Counted from the first letter of the stretch, positions 1 to 10,441 are shown. The stretch: DNA of 64,000 nucleotides from Actinomyces naeslundii (GCF_001956585.1 NZ_MSRR01000023.1:18598-82597); one strand, 5' to 3'. The notes: generated by a model not told the origin, from the sequence alone. Program-made: numbers and translations.

Positions 1-46
1 CGACGCCCCATTGACCGACCTACCACGATTGACGGAGGCACCTACC

Positions 47-1177
47 GTGAAGCTCAGGGTTGACCGAGACATCCTCGCCGAAGCCGTCACCTGGACTGCA
101 CGGTCCGTGCCCGCCCGCCCACCGGTGCCGGTACTGGCCGGAGTGAGGCTGGAGGCCAAGGGCTCCAGCCTGATCCTGGCCTCCTTCGACTACGAGGTCT
201 CAGCGCACTGCGAGGTGGCCGCCGATGTCGAGGAGGATGGCGTCGTCCTCGTCTCCGGAAGACTTCTGGCCGATATCGCCAAGGCCCTGCCGAACAAGCC
301 CGTCGACCTGGAGGTCGACGGCAACAAGGTGGCCGTCTCCTGCGGCTCGGCCCGTTTCTCCCTGGCCGCGATGGCTGCCGACGACTACCCGGCACTGCCC
401 GTCATGCCTGCCGTCGCCGGAACGATCGATGCCCACGACCTGGCCCGCGCCGTCGCCCAGGTCTCCATCGCGGCCTCCCGCGACGACACCCTGCCCCTGC
501 TCACCAGCGTCCAGATGGAGGTCAAGGGCAGCTCCCTGGTACTCATGGCCACCGACCGCTACCGCCTGGCCATGCGGGAGCTGACCTGGTCGCCGGCCAA
601 CACCGAACTGTCCACCACCGCGCTGCTCAAGGCCCGTACCCTGTCCGACGTCGCCAAGTCCCTGACCTCCTCGGGTGATGTGACGGTGGCGCTCAGCAGC
701 GAGTCGACCGCTTCCAGCCTCATCGGCTTTGAGGCCGGCGGCAGGCGCACCACCTCTCTGCTCACCGACGGCGACTACCCGCCGGTGCGCCGGCTCTTCC
801 CGGAGTCCACCTCGATCCACGCCACCGTGGGTACCGACGAGCTCATGGCGGCCGTGCGCCGCGTCAGCCTCGTCGCCGACCGTTCCACCCCCATCCACAT
901 GTCCTTCACCCAGGGCAACCTGGAGCTCGACGCCGGACAGGGCGACGACGCCCAGGCCACCGAGCAGCTCGTCGCCCATCTCGAGGGTGACGACATCTCC
1001 ACCGCTTTCAACCCCGGATACCTCCTTGACGGCCTGGGCGCACTCAATCAGCCCTACGTCCGACTGGACTTCACTCACGCCTCCAAGCCGGCGGTACTCA
1101 CGGGCATGGACTCCATCGGAGGCGCAGAGGACTCCACCTTCCGCTACCTGCTCATGCCGATCCGCTTCGGAGCCTGA
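47..1177 (+). CDS. dnaN: DNA polymerase III beta subunit (sliding clamp)
   Basis: Ring-shaped clamp that tethers the replicative polymerase to DNA. The 376-aa product has the usual length for three repeated clamp domains; the segments around TDRYRLA and the C-terminal YLLMPIR ending are typical of DnaN. The GTG at 47 is chosen because a GGAGG lies at 34-38 with good spacing; a TTG at 11 is also open but lacks such a site. recF follows 13 bases after the stop, the classical dnaN-recF order near the replication origin. dnaA is presumably just left of the window. Confidence 0.97.
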   Translation: MKLRVDRDILAEAVTWTARSVPARPPVPVLAGVRLEAKGSSLILASFDYEVSAHCEVAADVEEDGVVLVSGRLLADIAKALPNKPVDLEVDGNKVAVSCGSARFSLAAMAADDYPALPVMPAVAGTIDAHDLARAVAQVSIAASRDDTLPLLTSVQMEVKGSSLVLMATDRYRLAMRELTWSPANTELSTTALLKARTLSDVAKSLTSSGDVTVALSSESTASSLIGFEAGGRRTTSLLTDGDYPPVRRLFPESTSIHATVGTDELMAAVRRVSLVADRSTPIHMSFTQGNLELDAGQGDDAQATEQLVAHLEGDDISTAFNPGYLLDGLGALNQPYVRLDFTHASKPAVLTGMDSIGGAEDSTFRYLLMPIRFGA

Positions 1178-1190
1178 GACTCAACGGTGC

Positions 1191-2408
1191 ATGTACGTCT
1201 CTGACCTCTCCCTGGACGACTTCCGCTCCTACCACAACCTCGTTCTGTCCTTGGAGCCCGGTCCCAGCGCCTTCGTCGGCTCCAACGGGCAGGGCAAGAC
1301 CAACCTGATCGAGGCGATCGTCTACCTGGCCACGCTCTCCTCCCACCGGATCGGGGCCGACACCGCCCTGGTGCGACGCGCGGTGCCGGGACAGAGCCAG
1401 CCGGCCGGCGCTGTTGTCCGCGCCCGGACCGTCCACGGTGAGAGACCCAGTGTCCTGGAGATCGAGATCATCGCCGGCAAGGCGAACCGGGCCCGCCTTA
1501 ACCGGGGCAGCTGCCGGCCTCGGGACCTGCTCGGAGTGCTGCGCGCTGTTGTCTTCGCTCCGGAGGATCTGTCCCTGGTGCGCGCAGAGCCGGGGGTGCG
1601 CCGAGCGTTCCTCGATGACCTCGTGGTCACCTTGCGTCCGAGCCTGGCCGGGGTGCGCAACGAGCACGACAAGATCCTCGCCCAGCGCGCCAGCCTTCTG
1701 AAGTCCGCGCGCGCCGCCCGCTCATCGACTGCCTCGATGCTCTCCACCCTGGAGGTCTGGGACGCCCAGCTCGCCACTGCGGCCGCCCGGCTCATTGCTG
1801 CCCGGGTCGATGTCATGCGGCGTCTGCGCCCCTGGGTGGCCGCCGCCTACGGGACCGTCTCGGGCAGTTCCGGGGAGCGTTCGCGCGCCCAGCTCGCCTA
1901 CCGTTCGAGCCTGTTGACTCATGAGGGGATCCCGGAACCCGACCCTCATGACGAGGCGGCCTGGCTCGCCGGTGAGGAGACGCTTCTGGACGAGACCGCC
2001 GTCACCACACGCCTGGAGAGCGCCATGGGCGAGCTCCACGCCCGAGAGATCGACCGCGGCGCGAACCTCGTCGGGGCGCACCGCGACGACCTGTCTCTGT
2101 TCATCACCGGCCTGCCCGCCCGCGGATTCGCCTCGCATGGTGAGCAGTGGTCCCTGGCCCTGGCGCTGCGCCTGGCCTCCTACGACATGCTGCGCACCGA
2201 CGTCGACGCCTACGGCGGGGACGGCGAGCCCGTCCTCATCCTCGATGACGTCTTCGCCTCCCTTGACGAGCAACGCCGACGCGCTCTGGCCCACATGGTC
2301 GCCGGGGCCCAGCAGGTCCTGCTGACCGCGGCCGTCGACGACGACGTCCCCGATGAGCTCGCCGGTGCCCGGTACCGGGTGGCCGACGGCGAGGTCGCCC
2401 GTGGCTGA
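1191..2408 (+). CDS. recF: DNA replication/repair protein RecF
   Basis: SMC-like ATPase that loads RecA at single-strand gaps with RecO and RecR. The 405-aa protein carries a Walker A at residues 30-37 (GSNGQGKT), a signature region LVGAHRDDLSL and a Walker B LILDDVFASLD near the C-terminus. The ATG at 1191 is chosen because it gives the standard N-terminus MYVSDLSLDDFRSY; the frame stays open further upstream but only inside dnaN. The stop overlaps the start of the next gene by 8 bases, so translation is probably coupled. Confidence 0.97.
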   Translation: MYVSDLSLDDFRSYHNLVLSLEPGPSAFVGSNGQGKTNLIEAIVYLATLSSHRIGADTALVRRAVPGQSQPAGAVVRARTVHGERPSVLEIEIIAGKANRARLNRGSCRPRDLLGVLRAVVFAPEDLSLVRAEPGVRRAFLDDLVVTLRPSLAGVRNEHDKILAQRASLLKSARAARSSTASMLSTLEVWDAQLATAAARLIAARVDVMRRLRPWVAAAYGTVSGSSGERSRAQLAYRSSLLTHEGIPEPDPHDEAAWLAGEETLLDETAVTTRLESAMGELHAREIDRGANLVGAHRDDLSLFITGLPARGFASHGEQWSLALALRLASYDMLRTDVDAYGGDGEPVLILDDVFASLDEQRRRALAHMVAGAQQVLLTAAVDDDVPDELAGARYRVADGEVARG

Positions 2409-3132
2409 GCGCCTCCGGCCCACAGGTGAAGGATCCACCGGCGCGGACGGTGGATCCGGTCGGGGATCCGGAACGGCCCCCGGCCCCTTGCCCGACGTGC
2501 TGGCCCAGCGGGCACTGACCCGGCAGCGGGCTCAGGCCTGGGAGAAGGGAGACAGCCGGGTTCCGGCCCGCAGACTGCGTGAGCCGGCCGGTGGTTCCAA
2601 CGGAGTCGGTGGTGCGGAGCAGACGGCGCCCTGGGACCAGCGTCGTGAGCTGGCCCGGGCACTGGGACAGAACCCGGATGACCTGGCCGATCGCGGCCCC
2701 GGGCTGGCACGCGGTCGAGACCGGCCCGGCCCCACCCCCTTCGACCCCCGCACTGGTCAGCGGGAGCTGCGCCGTATGGTGGCCGACAACGGTTGGGCCG
2801 GAAAGCTCGCGGTGGCCGGCGTCGTCGCCCGGTGGCAGGCCATTGTGGGCGATCAGATCGCCGAGCACTGCACCATCGAGTCCTTCGAGGCCGGTCGCAT
2901 CACCCTCCGCGCCTCGTCGTCGAGCTGGGCCCAGCAGCTGCGGCTCCTTCAGCCGACCATCGAGGCCCGGATCATCGAGGCCCTGCGCTCGGGTCCCGGA
3001 GGGCGCCAGGCGGGGGGCGTCAGTACCAGTGATGGCGTGGAGCTGCGGATCCTGGGACCGGCCGGCCCGTCCTGGAAGCGTCGGGGCGTCGGCCTGCGAG
3101 GAACCCGCGGACCACGCGATACATACGGCTAG
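2401..3132 (+). CDS. DUF721 (DciA-like) family protein
   Basis: About 243 aa. The conserved DUF721 domain occupies roughly the last half (NGWAGKLAVAGVVARWQAIVG, then a basic/hydrophobic tail with SSSWAQQLRLL). The N-terminal part is Gly/Pro/Arg-rich and probably disordered. DciA, the defined member of this family, loads the replicative helicase in bacteria lacking DnaC; actinobacterial homologues sit between recF and gyrB exactly as here. The GTG at 2401 is inferred from the 8-base overlap with recF; an in-frame start at 2353 lies inside recF and is less likely. Helicase loading is inferred from the family. Confidence 0.85.
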   Translation: MAERLRPTGEGSTGADGGSGRGSGTAPGPLPDVLAQRALTRQRAQAWEKGDSRVPARRLREPAGGSNGVGGAEQTAPWDQRRELARALGQNPDDLADRGPGLARGRDRPGPTPFDPRTGQRELRRMVADNGWAGKLAVAGVVARWQAIVGDQIAEHCTIESFEAGRITLRASSSSWAQQLRLLQPTIEARIIEALRSGPGGRQAGGVSTSDGVELRILGPAGPSWKRRGVGLRGTRGPRDTYG

Positions 3133-3449
3133 CGGTACCATCTCCAGTGCACCAGTCGCCGGGCGTCGTCGTCGGAAAGATCTGGGACGGACACGAGACA
3201 CCGCACGGTTCGGTGATCTGCATGTAACAGAGGTGACCACGGGCACGCTCTCAGCGACCCTCAGCACAGCGGGTTGAGTATCCATCTACGCTAGAATGCG
3301 GTGAAACCGCCCAGGTGCGCCCAGGACCGTCCTGATGTACCCACCTACGTGTGCGCATGATCCTCCTCAGGATCGTCGCGTGAAGGGCTCGGACGGAGAC
3401 ATCGGACCACTGAGGTCCCGATGCGCACAGATTGAGGAGCAACTGACAC
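3133..3449 (+). promoter_or_regulatory. gyrB upstream region with possible promoter
   Basis: A 317-base stretch without a convincing gene between the DUF721 gene and gyrB. A TAGAAT hexamer at 3292-3297 is a plausible -10 element for gyrB, leaving a leader of about 145 bases; no clear -35 is seen at the right distance. gyrB leaders in actinobacteria often carry supercoiling-responsive promoters, but nothing here demonstrates that. Confidence 0.3.
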
Positions 3450-5477
3450 GTGTCTGACCAGGACGCCACTGTGAATCATGATTACGGAGCCTCGGACATC
3501 ACCGTCCTCGAAGGGCTCGAAGCGGTCCGGAAGCGCCCCGGTATGTACATCGGTTCCACCGGTGAGCGCGGCCTGCACCACCTCGTCTACGAGGTTGTCG
3601 ACAACTCCGTCGACGAGGCCTTGGCCGGATACTGCGACCACATTGAGATCACCATCCTGGCCGACGGCGGCGTACGCGTCAGCGACAACGGGCGCGGCAT
3701 CCCGGTCGATGAGCACCCCACCGAGCACCGGCCCACCGTCGAGGTCGTCATGACGATCCTGCACGCCGGAGGCAAGTTCGGTGGTGGTGGCTACGCGGTC
3801 TCCGGCGGTCTGCACGGCGTGGGCATCTCCGTGGTCAACGCCCTGTCCACTCGGGTGGACACCGAGGTCCGCCGCCAGGGATTCGTATGGCGTATGTCCT
3901 TCGCCGACGGCGGCCGCCCCATCACCGAGCTCGTCAAGGGTGAGTCCACCGAGTTCACCGGCACCACCCAGACCTTCTACCCGGACCCGAGCATCTTCGA
4001 GACGGTCGACTTCGACTACGAGACGCTGCGGCGTCGGTTCCAGCAGATGGCCTTCCTCAACAAGGGACTGCGCATCACCCTGACCGACGAGCGCGTCGGC
4101 GTTCAGGACGCCGGCGACGAGATCACTGGTGACGACTCCGCCCCCGATGCCCCCGAGGTCGGTTTCCGCACTGACTCCTACTGCTACGAGCACGGCCTGA
4201 GCGACTACGTCGCCTTCCTCAACAAGTCCAAGAAGGCCGAGCTCATCCACCCCGAGATCATCGACTTCGAGGCCGAGCAGACCCTGGGCGAGACCCACTC
4301 CATCAGCCTCGAGATCGCGATGCAGTGGACCAGCTCCTACTCCGAGTCGGTCCATACCTACGCCAACACGATCAACACCACCGAGGGCGGCACCCACGAG
4401 GAGGGCTTCCGCACGGCGCTGACCACACTGGTCAACAAGTACGCCCGGGACAAGGGCCTGCTCAAGGAGCGCGACGACAACCTCACCGGTGACGACATCC
4501 GTGAGGGTCTGACGGCCGTCATCTCCGTCAAACTCTCCGAGCCGCAGTTCGAGGGCCAGACCAAGACCAAGCTCGGCAACACCGAGGCCCGCACCTTCGT
4601 CCAGCAGACCGTCTACGGACAGTTCGGTGACTGGCTGGACTCCCACCCGAGCGACGCCCGCGCCATCATCACCAAGGCATCCCAGGCCGCCGCCGCGCGC
4701 CTGGCCGCCCGCAAGGCCCGCGAGGCCACCCGTCGTAAGGGCGTCCTGGAGTCCGCCTCCATGCCCGGCAAGCTGCGGGACTGTTCCTCGAAGAACGCCG
4801 CGGACTCTGAGATCTTCATCGTCGAGGGTGACTCGGCCGGTGGCTCCGCTGTCGGCGGCCGCGACCCCGAGCACCAGGCGATCATGCCGATCCGCGGCAA
4901 GATCCTCAACGTGGAGAAGGCGCGCCTGGACCGGGCCCTGTCCTCCGACACGATCCGCAGCCTCATCACCGCCTTCGGCACCGGCATCGGCGAGGACTTC
5001 GACATCACCAAGCTGCGATACGGCAAGATCGTCATCATGGCCGACGCCGACGTCGACGGCCAGCACATCGCCACCCTCCTGCTGACCCTCCTGTTCCGTT
5101 ACATGCGTCCGCTCATCGAGCACGGCCACACCTACATCGCCATGCCGCCGCTCTACCGGCTCAAGTGGTCCAACGCCGAGCACGAGTTCGCATACTCCGA
5201 CGCCGAGCGTGACAAGCTGCTGGCCGCCGGCCAGGAGAAGGGCCACCGTCTGCCCAAGGACGGAGGGATCCAGCGCTACAAGGGTCTGGGCGAGATGAAC
5301 GACCACGAACTGTGGGAGACCACGATGGACCCCACGACCCGCATCCTCAAGCAGGTCACGCTCGATGAGGCCGCCGACGCCGACGAGACCTTCGCGATCC
5401 TCATGGGCGACGACGTCGAGCAGCGGCGCTCCTTCATCCAGCGCAACGCCTCCGACGTCCGCTTCCTGGACATCTGA
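3450..5477 (+). CDS. gyrB: DNA gyrase subunit B
   Basis: ATPase subunit of type IIA topoisomerase, which introduces negative supercoils with GyrA. At 675 aa it has the length of actinobacterial GyrB. It contains the GHKL ATPase region ([27 protein letters not shown]), the Toprim motif EGDSAGGSA with its Glu at residue 459, the metal-binding DADVDG starting at residue 532, and a C-terminal KGLGEMN segment. The start is GTG at 3450. gyrA follows after 68 bases and is probably co-transcribed. Confidence 0.98.
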   Translation: MSDQDATVNHDYGASDITVLEGLEAVRKRPGMYIGSTGERGLHHLVYEVVDNSVDEALAGYCDHIEITILADGGVRVSDNGRGIPVDEHPTEHRPTVEVVMTILHAGGKFGGGGYAVSGGLHGVGISVVNALSTRVDTEVRRQGFVWRMSFADGGRPITELVKGESTEFTGTTQTFYPDPSIFETVDFDYETLRRRFQQMAFLNKGLRITLTDERVGVQDAGDEITGDDSAPDAPEVGFRTDSYCYEHGLSDYVAFLNKSKKAELIHPEIIDFEAEQTLGETHSISLEIAMQWTSSYSESVHTYANTINTTEGGTHEEGFRTALTTLVNKYARDKGLLKERDDNLTGDDIREGLTAVISVKLSEPQFEGQTKTKLGNTEARTFVQQTVYGQFGDWLDSHPSDARAIITKASQAAAARLAARKAREATRRKGVLESASMPGKLRDCSSKNAADSEIFIVEGDSAGGSAVGGRDPEHQAIMPIRGKILNVEKARLDRALSSDTIRSLITAFGTGIGEDFDITKLRYGKIVIMADADVDGQHIATLLLTLLFRYMRPLIEHGHTYIAMPPLYRLKWSNAEHEFAYSDAERDKLLAAGQEKGHRLPKDGGIQRYKGLGEMNDHELWETTMDPTTRILKQVTLDEAADADETFAILMGDDVEQRRSFIQRNASDVRFLDI

Positions 5478-5545
5478 ATGGTCGCGACCCGTACGTGAAC
5501 CGCCGGCCTGTTTCCGGCGACATCCTCTGAACACGAAGGAATCCT

Positions 5546-8227
5546 GTGAGCGACGAAGTTGAAGAGATCACCGGCGACGAGGGGCAGACGGACGTCGTCA
5601 CCTCCGAGCGCATCCAGCCGGTCGACCTCCAGATGGAGATGCAGCGCTCCTACCTCGACTACGCGATGAGCGTCATCGTGGGCCGAGCCCTGCCGGACGT
5701 GCGTGACGGGCTCAAGCCGGTCCACCGCCGCGTCCTGTACGCCATGTACGACGGCGGCTACCGCCCCACCGCCTCCTTCTCCAAGTCCTCCCGCGTCGTC
5801 GGTGAGGTGATGGGTAACTACCACCCCCACGGAGACAGCGCCATCTACGACGCCCTGGCCCGCCTGGTCCAGTGGTGGTCGATGCGCTACCCGCTGGTGG
5901 CCGGTCAGGGGAACTTCGGCACGCCCGGCAACCTGGGGCCCGCCGCCCCCCGGTACACCGAGTGCAAGATGGCGCCCCTGGCCATGGAGATGCTCCGGGA
6001 CATCGACGAGGACAGCGTCGACTTCCAGGACAACTACGACGGCAAGAACCAGGAGCCGGTCATTCTGCCGGCCCGCTTCCCCAACCTCCTGGTCAACGGC
6101 TCCGAGGGAATCGCCGTCGGCATGGCCACCCGCATCCCGCCGCACAACCTGCGCGAGATCGCCCGCGGCGCCCAGTGGTACCTCGAGCACCCCGACGCCT
6201 CGCGTGAGGAGCTTCTCGACGCCCTCATCGAGCGGATCCCCGGACCCGACTTCCCCACCGGTGCCACCATCCTGGGCCGGCGGGGTATTGAGGACGCCTA
6301 CCGCACGGGCCGCGGCTCCATCACCCAGCGGGCCGTGGTCAACGTCGAGGAGATCCAGGGACGCCAGTGCCTTGTGGTCACCGAGTTGCCCTACCAGGTC
6401 AACCCCGACAACCTGGCGGACAAGATCGCCCAGCTCGTGCGCGACGGTCAGGTCACCGGTATCGCCGACATTCGCGACGAGACCTCCGGACGCACCGGTC
6501 AGCGGCTCGTCATCGTCCTCAAGCGCGACGCCGTCGCCAAGGTGGTCCTCAATAACCTCTACAAGCGCACCCAGCTCCAGGACAACTTCCCGGCCAACAT
6601 GCTCGCCCTGGTCGACGGAGTGCCTCGCACCCTGAGCCTGGACGGGTTCGTGCGTCACTGGGTCACCCACCAGATCGACGTCATCGTGCGCCGCTCGCGC
6701 TTCCGCCTGCGCAAGGCCGAGGAGCGCCTCCACATCCTCGAGGGCCTGCTCAAGGCGATCGATGCCCTCGACGCGGTCATCGCCCTCATCCGGCGCTCTC
6801 CGACCACCGAGGAGGCCCGCACCGGCCTCATGGGGCTGCTGGACGTCGATGAGGCCCAGGCCGAGGCGATCCTCTCCCTCCAGCTGCGACGCCTGGCCGC
6901 TTTGGAACGCCTCAAGATCCAGCAGGAGTCCGAGGAGCTGCGGGCCCGGGTCAAGGACCTGCGCGAGATCATCGCCTCCCCGGAGCGTCAGCGGGGCATC
7001 GTCTCCGATGAGCTCGCTGAGATCGTTGAGAAGTACGGGGACGAGCGCCGCACCCGGATCGTGCCCTTCGACGGCGAGATGAGCATGGAGGACCTCATCC
7101 CCGAGGAGGACGTGGTCGTCACCATCACCCGCTCCGGCTATGCCAAGCGCACCCGCACCGACTCTTACCGCTCCCAGCACCGCGGCGGCAAGGGGATCCG
7201 CGGCGCCACGCTGCGTGAGGACGACGTCGTCGACCACTTCTTCGTCACGACGACTCACCGCTGGCTGCTGTTCTTCACCAACTACGGCCGCGTCTACCGG
7301 GCCAAGGGCTATGAGCTGCCCGAGGGCGGGCGCGACTCCAAGGGCCAGCACGTGGCCAATCTCCTGGCCTTCCAGCCCGGCGAGGAGATCGCCCAGGTCA
7401 TGGAGCTTCAGGACTACGACCAGGCCGACTTCCTGGTCCTGGCCACCCGCCGTGGCCTGGTGAAGAAGACGCGCCTGAGCGAGTACAACTCCAACCGCTC
7501 CGGTGGTGTCATCGCGATCAACCTGCGCCAGGACGAGGACGGCAACTACGACGAGCTCGTCTCCGCCAGGCTTATGAGCAAGGGACAGGACCTTCTCCTG
7601 GTCTCCCACGGAGGGCAGTCGCTGCGCTTCCACGCCGATGACGACACCCTGCGCCCCACGGGCCGGGCCACCAGCGGTGTGACCGGGATGCGCTTCCGCC
7701 CCGGCGACTACCTGCTGGCCATGGACGTCGTCGACCCCTCCTGGCAGGACGCCGATCTGTTCGTCGTCACCGAGGGCGGCTATGCCAAGCGCACCAATGT
7801 CGTCGACTATCCCGTCAAGGGCCGCGGCGGACTGGGCGTCAAGGTCGCCAACCTCGTGGAGGCACGAGGCAACCTCGTGGGCGCGCTGGTGACCGACTCC
7901 GGTGACGAGGTGCTGTGCATCATGGCCTCGGGCAAGGTGGTCCGCTCCGCCGTCGTCGAGGTCTCGCGCACGGGACGAACCACGCAGGGCGTGACTTTCG
8001 CCAAGCCCGACGCCGGAGACCGCATCATCGCGGTGGCCCGCAACACCGAACGGGACATGGAGGAGGCGGTCGACGCCGCCGATAGCGTTCCGAGCGCCGA
8101 CTCGGCGGACTCCACTGCCGAGGTGAGGAACGACGTGGCCCCGGAAGGTGAGACTGGCGACTCTCCTGCAGACTCAGTGGCTGACACGGTAGCGTTGGAA
8201 GACAACGAGAGTGAGGTCGAAGCATGA
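5546..8227 (+). CDS. gyrA: DNA gyrase subunit A
   Basis: Breakage-reunion subunit of gyrase. The 893-aa product has the catalytic tyrosine at about residue 137 (PRYTECK), the quinolone-resistance region [17 protein letters not shown] with the usual Ser and Asp, and a C-terminal pinwheel with a GyrA-box-like QHRGGKG, which differs from QRRGGKG by one residue. An acidic Ser/Asp/Glu-rich tail of about 60 residues extends past the last blade. The start GTG at 5546 follows GAAGGA. The stop overlaps the next ATG as ATGA, so translation is coupled. Confidence 0.98.
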   Translation: MSDEVEEITGDEGQTDVVTSERIQPVDLQMEMQRSYLDYAMSVIVGRALPDVRDGLKPVHRRVLYAMYDGGYRPTASFSKSSRVVGEVMGNYHPHGDSAIYDALARLVQWWSMRYPLVAGQGNFGTPGNLGPAAPRYTECKMAPLAMEMLRDIDEDSVDFQDNYDGKNQEPVILPARFPNLLVNGSEGIAVGMATRIPPHNLREIARGAQWYLEHPDASREELLDALIERIPGPDFPTGATILGRRGIEDAYRTGRGSITQRAVVNVEEIQGRQCLVVTELPYQVNPDNLADKIAQLVRDGQVTGIADIRDETSGRTGQRLVIVLKRDAVAKVVLNNLYKRTQLQDNFPANMLALVDGVPRTLSLDGFVRHWVTHQIDVIVRRSRFRLRKAEERLHILEGLLKAIDALDAVIALIRRSPTTEEARTGLMGLLDVDEAQAEAILSLQLRRLAALERLKIQQESEELRARVKDLREIIASPERQRGIVSDELAEIVEKYGDERRTRIVPFDGEMSMEDLIPEEDVVVTITRSGYAKRTRTDSYRSQHRGGKGIRGATLREDDVVDHFFVTTTHRWLLFFTNYGRVYRAKGYELPEGGRDSKGQHVANLLAFQPGEEIAQVMELQDYDQADFLVLATRRGLVKKTRLSEYNSNRSGGVIAINLRQDEDGNYDELVSARLMSKGQDLLLVSHGGQSLRFHADDDTLRPTGRATSGVTGMRFRPGDYLLAMDVVDPSWQDADLFVVTEGGYAKRTNVVDYPVKGRGGLGVKVANLVEARGNLVGALVTDSGDEVLCIMASGKVVRSAVVEVSRTGRTTQGVTFAKPDAGDRIIAVARNTERDMEEAVDAADSVPSADSADSTAEVRNDVAPEGETGDSPADSVADTVALEDNESEVEA

Positions 8228-8721
8228 GCCAGCCGGTTTCCATGTCCCCTGACGGAGGGCAGTCCGCAGGTGCCGCATCCATCGTGGGTGGCGCGGATGC
8301 CTCTGGCAGCGCGTCGGGCGGTAAGAGCAAGAAGAGCAAGAAGACCATCGCGGGGCCGCGCCGCGTGCGCCTGGCTCTGACTCGGGTGGACCCGTGGTCG
8401 GTGATGAAGGCGAGCTTCCTGCTCAGTTTCGCCGGCGGCATCATGCTCATCGTGGCCACGGCCGTCGTGTGGTTCATGCTGGACGCCATGCACGTCTTCT
8501 CCACCATCGAGGACCTGGTCAAGACGGTGGCCGGCGAGCGCTCCAACACCTTCTCCGCGATCGTGGCCTACCTGGAGCTGCCGCGAGCCCTGGCCGTCTC
8601 CACGATCATCGCCGTGGTGGATATGGTGCTCGTGACGGCTCTGACCACGCTGGGCGCCTTTCTTTACAATATCACCGCCACCCTTGTTGGTGGGATCCAT
8701 CTCACGCTTGCGGACGAGTGA
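8224..8721 (+). CDS. DUF3566 membrane protein
   Basis: 165 aa with two predicted membrane segments ([22 protein letters not shown] and an Ala/Val/Leu-rich helix near [20 protein letters not shown]) after a Ser/Gly/Lys-rich cytoplasmic N-terminus. DUF3566 proteins occur next to gyrA across actinobacteria, matching this position. The start codon overlaps the gyrA stop by 4 bases. The domain contains the typical VDPWSVMK entry. The molecular function of the family is not established. Confidence 0.9.
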   Translation: MSQPVSMSPDGGQSAGAASIVGGADASGSASGGKSKKSKKTIAGPRRVRLALTRVDPWSVMKASFLLSFAGGIMLIVATAVVWFMLDAMHVFSTIEDLVKTVAGERSNTFSAIVAYLELPRALAVSTIIAVVDMVLVTALTTLGAFLYNITATLVGGIHLTLADE

Positions 8722-8727
8722 TCGGAT

Positions 8728-8757
8728 TTGGTCTCCCGTGGCCGGGTAGGTTAATCT
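8728..8757 (+). promoter_or_regulatory. Probable tRNA-Ile promoter
   Basis: TTGGTC at 8728-8733 and TAATCT at 8752-8757 are separated by 18 bases and lie 13 bases before the tRNA-Ile gene, a suitable distance for a short precursor. The match to sigma-70-type consensus is partial. Confidence 0.4.
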
Positions 8758-8770
8758 TCTCCGGTCGCAA

Positions 8771-8844
8771 GGGCCTATAGCTCAGTTGGTTAGAGCGCAT
8801 CCCTGATAAGGATGAGGTCGCTGGTTCGAGTCCAGCTAGGCCCA
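8771..8844 (+). tRNA. tRNA-Ile (GAU)
   Basis: A full cloverleaf can be drawn. The acceptor GGGCCTA pairs with TAGGCCC, the anticodon loop is CTGATAA with GAT at 8805-8807, and the T-arm contains GGTTCGAGTCC. The 3' CCA is not fully encoded. Its place after gyrA and before tRNA-Ala is the common actinobacterial arrangement. Confidence 0.97.
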
Positions 8845-8874
8845 CCGTCCGCGGTGAGACGATGAGGAGGTTTC

Positions 8875-9009
8875 ATGAGGAACCGTGCAGTCGTATCAGC
8901 CGCGGTCTTTTCGTTCCTGGCCGTAGCCGGTTATACCGCGTGGCTCAGGTTCGAGGCTGCTCGCATGGAGCGGGCCGCATGGGCTGAGGTCACTGATCCC
9001 GTCGATTGA
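8875..9009 (+). CDS. DLW-39 family small protein
   Basis: A 44-aa protein encoded between the two tRNAs and preceded by a strong GAGGAGG site at 8864-8870. It has one N-terminal hydrophobic helix (VVSAAVFSFLAVAGYTAWL) followed by RMERAAWAEVTDPVD, which resembles the conserved W-x-E-x-TD ending of actinobacterial DLW-39 proteins; the family Leu-Trp is Ala-Trp here. DLW-39 genes are characteristically placed between gyrA/tRNA-Ile and tRNA-Ala. Function is unknown; probably a small membrane protein. Confidence 0.75.
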   Translation: MRNRAVVSAAVFSFLAVAGYTAWLRFEAARMERAAWAEVTDPVD

Positions 9010-9041
9010 GAACCGACGCGATCAGATGATCGCTCCCGAAA

Positions 9042-9117
9042 GGGGCCATGGCGCAATTGGTAGCGCACCTGCTTTGCAAGCAGGGGGTTACGGGTTCGAG
9101 TCCCGTTGGCTCCACCA
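9042..9117 (+). tRNA. tRNA-Ala (UGC), CCA encoded
   Basis: Acceptor GGGGCCA pairs with TGGCTCC including one G-U pair. The anticodon loop TTTGCAA has TGC at 9075-9077, the T-arm is GGGTTCGAGTCCC, and the terminal CCA (9115-9117) is encoded. Conserved synteny breaks off right after this tRNA. Confidence 0.97.
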
Positions 9118-9137
9118 CCTACTCCTCATATTCTCCG

Positions 9138-9178
9138 TTCCCCGAGACGACCCATTGGTAATGGTTGGTCTCGGGGAA
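9138..9178. terminator. Terminator hairpin between tRNA-Ala and tetR-type gene
   Basis: Perfect 11-bp inverted repeat (TTCCCCGAGAC at 9138-9148, complement at 9168-9178) with a 19-base loop, between the convergent tRNA-Ala and TetR genes. It can serve either strand. Confidence 0.6.
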
Positions 9179-9183
9179 CATGT

Positions 9184-9819
9184 TTAGCGCCGTCGTTTCG
9201 GAGAAGAATCGGGACGAGGAAGCCGACGACCCGCAACGGTGTCGGCTATCGCGAATGCCTCCTCCAGTGTTGGCACATGCCCCAGGTAGTTGTGCCGGTA
9301 CAGGCCGGTTCCGATCATCATGTCCACGCTCATCTCCGCGTCCGGCCCTTCCCAGGAGGCTTGCTCGATAGCCCGCTGGACGGCATCGATCGCGGCGTCG
9401 CGCAGGGGGCTGATCACTCGTTCCCGGTAAAGACGGGCGGTCTCGGGACGGTTGACGAGGTCGAGGGCCAGCTGCCCCAGGGTGCCGGCCAGGGGTGAGC
9501 TGATGAGCAGCGTGTGTGTACGGACGACGATCTGGGCCAGGTCGTCGAGTGGGTCGTCGCTGATAACGGTTTCCCGGTCCCCCAGGGCGTCATCGACGGC
9601 GGCGACGGCGAGATCCGTCAGTGAGGGCCATCTCCGGTAGATCGTCGACTTCGGGACGCCGGCGCTGCGGGCGACGTCATCAACCCGCAGACCCCGAAAT
9701 CCCCTCTGGGCGAGCAAAGACGTGGTGGCCTGAAGGATCCGCTGGTCGACGGTGATGTCTCGAGGACGTCCGCCACGTCCGCCTGTGCGGTTCTCTCCGG
9801 AAGGATCACTCATCTGCAC
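9184..9819 (-). CDS. TetR/AcrR family regulator
   Basis: 211 aa with an N-terminal TetR helix-turn-helix (ILQATTSLLAQRGFRGLRV..VARSAGVPKSTIYRRWPSLTDL, about residues 27-75) and a variable C-terminal ligand-binding domain. It is divergent from the HXXEE protein gene at 9921. The 100-base space between them contains a perfect GCGCTAC-N5-GTAGCGC inverted repeat, so the regulator probably represses both itself and the neighbour. Start may be residue 1 or the Met at residue 3. The ligand is unknown. Confidence 0.85.
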   Translation of the reverse strand: MQMSDPSGENRTGGRGGRPRDITVDQRILQATTSLLAQRGFRGLRVDDVARSAGVPKSTIYRRWPSLTDLAVAAVDDALGDRETVISDDPLDDLAQIVVRTHTLLISSPLAGTLGQLALDLVNRPETARLYRERVISPLRDAAIDAVQRAIEQASWEGPDAEMSVDMMIGTGLYRHNYLGHVPTLEEAFAIADTVAGRRLPRPDSSPKRRR

Positions 9820-9870
9820 TTCACTTCTCCTCGCGATGCTGACGGGAAGTCTGGCAGAGCTGACAAGGAA

Positions 9871-9889
9871 GCGCTACTGTTGGTAGCGC
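9871..9889. promoter_or_regulatory. Probable TetR operator
   Basis: Perfect inverted repeat GCGCTAC-TGTTG-GTAGCGC centred between the divergent TetR and HXXEE genes. Size and position fit a TetR-family operator; binding is inferred. Confidence 0.55.
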
Positions 9890-9920
9890 AACTATCGGTA
9901 TCGAAACCGGAGGTGATGAC

Positions 9921-10439
9921 ATGGACTCCGTCTCACTGGCGACCGGGGGCCTGTTCTTCTCGTGGTTGGCTCACGACATCGAGGAGCTGGCCACGATGCC
10001 CGGCTGGACGCACCCGGTCTTTGACACGATTCCCTTTCTGCCCGAGGACATTCGGCGCCATGGTTGCTCGCGTGGGCACGTCCGTCTCGGGATCGGTCTG
10101 ATGGGTGTCCTCATGGCAGCCGCCTCGATCGAGGGCTACCGCACCCGTGGACGCTCGTCCTTCTATCAGGCGGTGCTCTACGGCTATGGCATGCACACCT
10201 TCAGTCACCTGGCCGCAGCAGCCCTTGCCCAGCGCTACACCCCGGGATCGGCGACGGCGTTGCCGGTCGTCCTTCCCTTCTGGATCTTAGCGAAACGGAC
10301 GTTGCGAGCCCATGGGGTCGAGGTGCGTCCTCATCAATGGGTGATCCCGGCCTTCCCGGTCGTTGCCGGCACGGCGCTCGGCAGTGCGTATCTGGTGACG
10401 AAACAGCGGTCTGGTAAATGCTGTCGAGTAGGAAAGTAA
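9921..10439 (+). CDS. HXXEE domain-containing membrane protein
   Basis: 172 aa. The family motif H-x-x-E-E is present as HDIEE at residues 18-22 after a hydrophobic start (LATGGLFFSWLAHDIEELATM), and later helices include GHVRLGIGLMGVLMAAA, MHTFSHLAAAALAQR and WVIPAFPVVAGTALGSAYLV. The conserved histidines and acids within membrane helices suggest metal or proton chemistry, but the family function is unestablished. A good ribosome site GGAGGTGAT precedes the ATG. Its divergent TetR neighbour suggests induction by a small molecule. Confidence 0.75.
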   Translation: MDSVSLATGGLFFSWLAHDIEELATMPGWTHPVFDTIPFLPEDIRRHGCSRGHVRLGIGLMGVLMAAASIEGYRTRGRSSFYQAVLYGYGMHTFSHLAAAALAQRYTPGSATALPVVLPFWILAKRTLRAHGVEVRPHQWVIPAFPVVAGTALGSAYLVTKQRSGKCCRVGK

Positions 10440-10441
10440 AC

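Noticed and set aside
3345..7633. Long minus-strand frames across gyrB and gyrA
   Set aside because: Antisense shadows of the gyrase genes with repetitive Gly/Leu/Val/Asp composition and no recognisable motifs.
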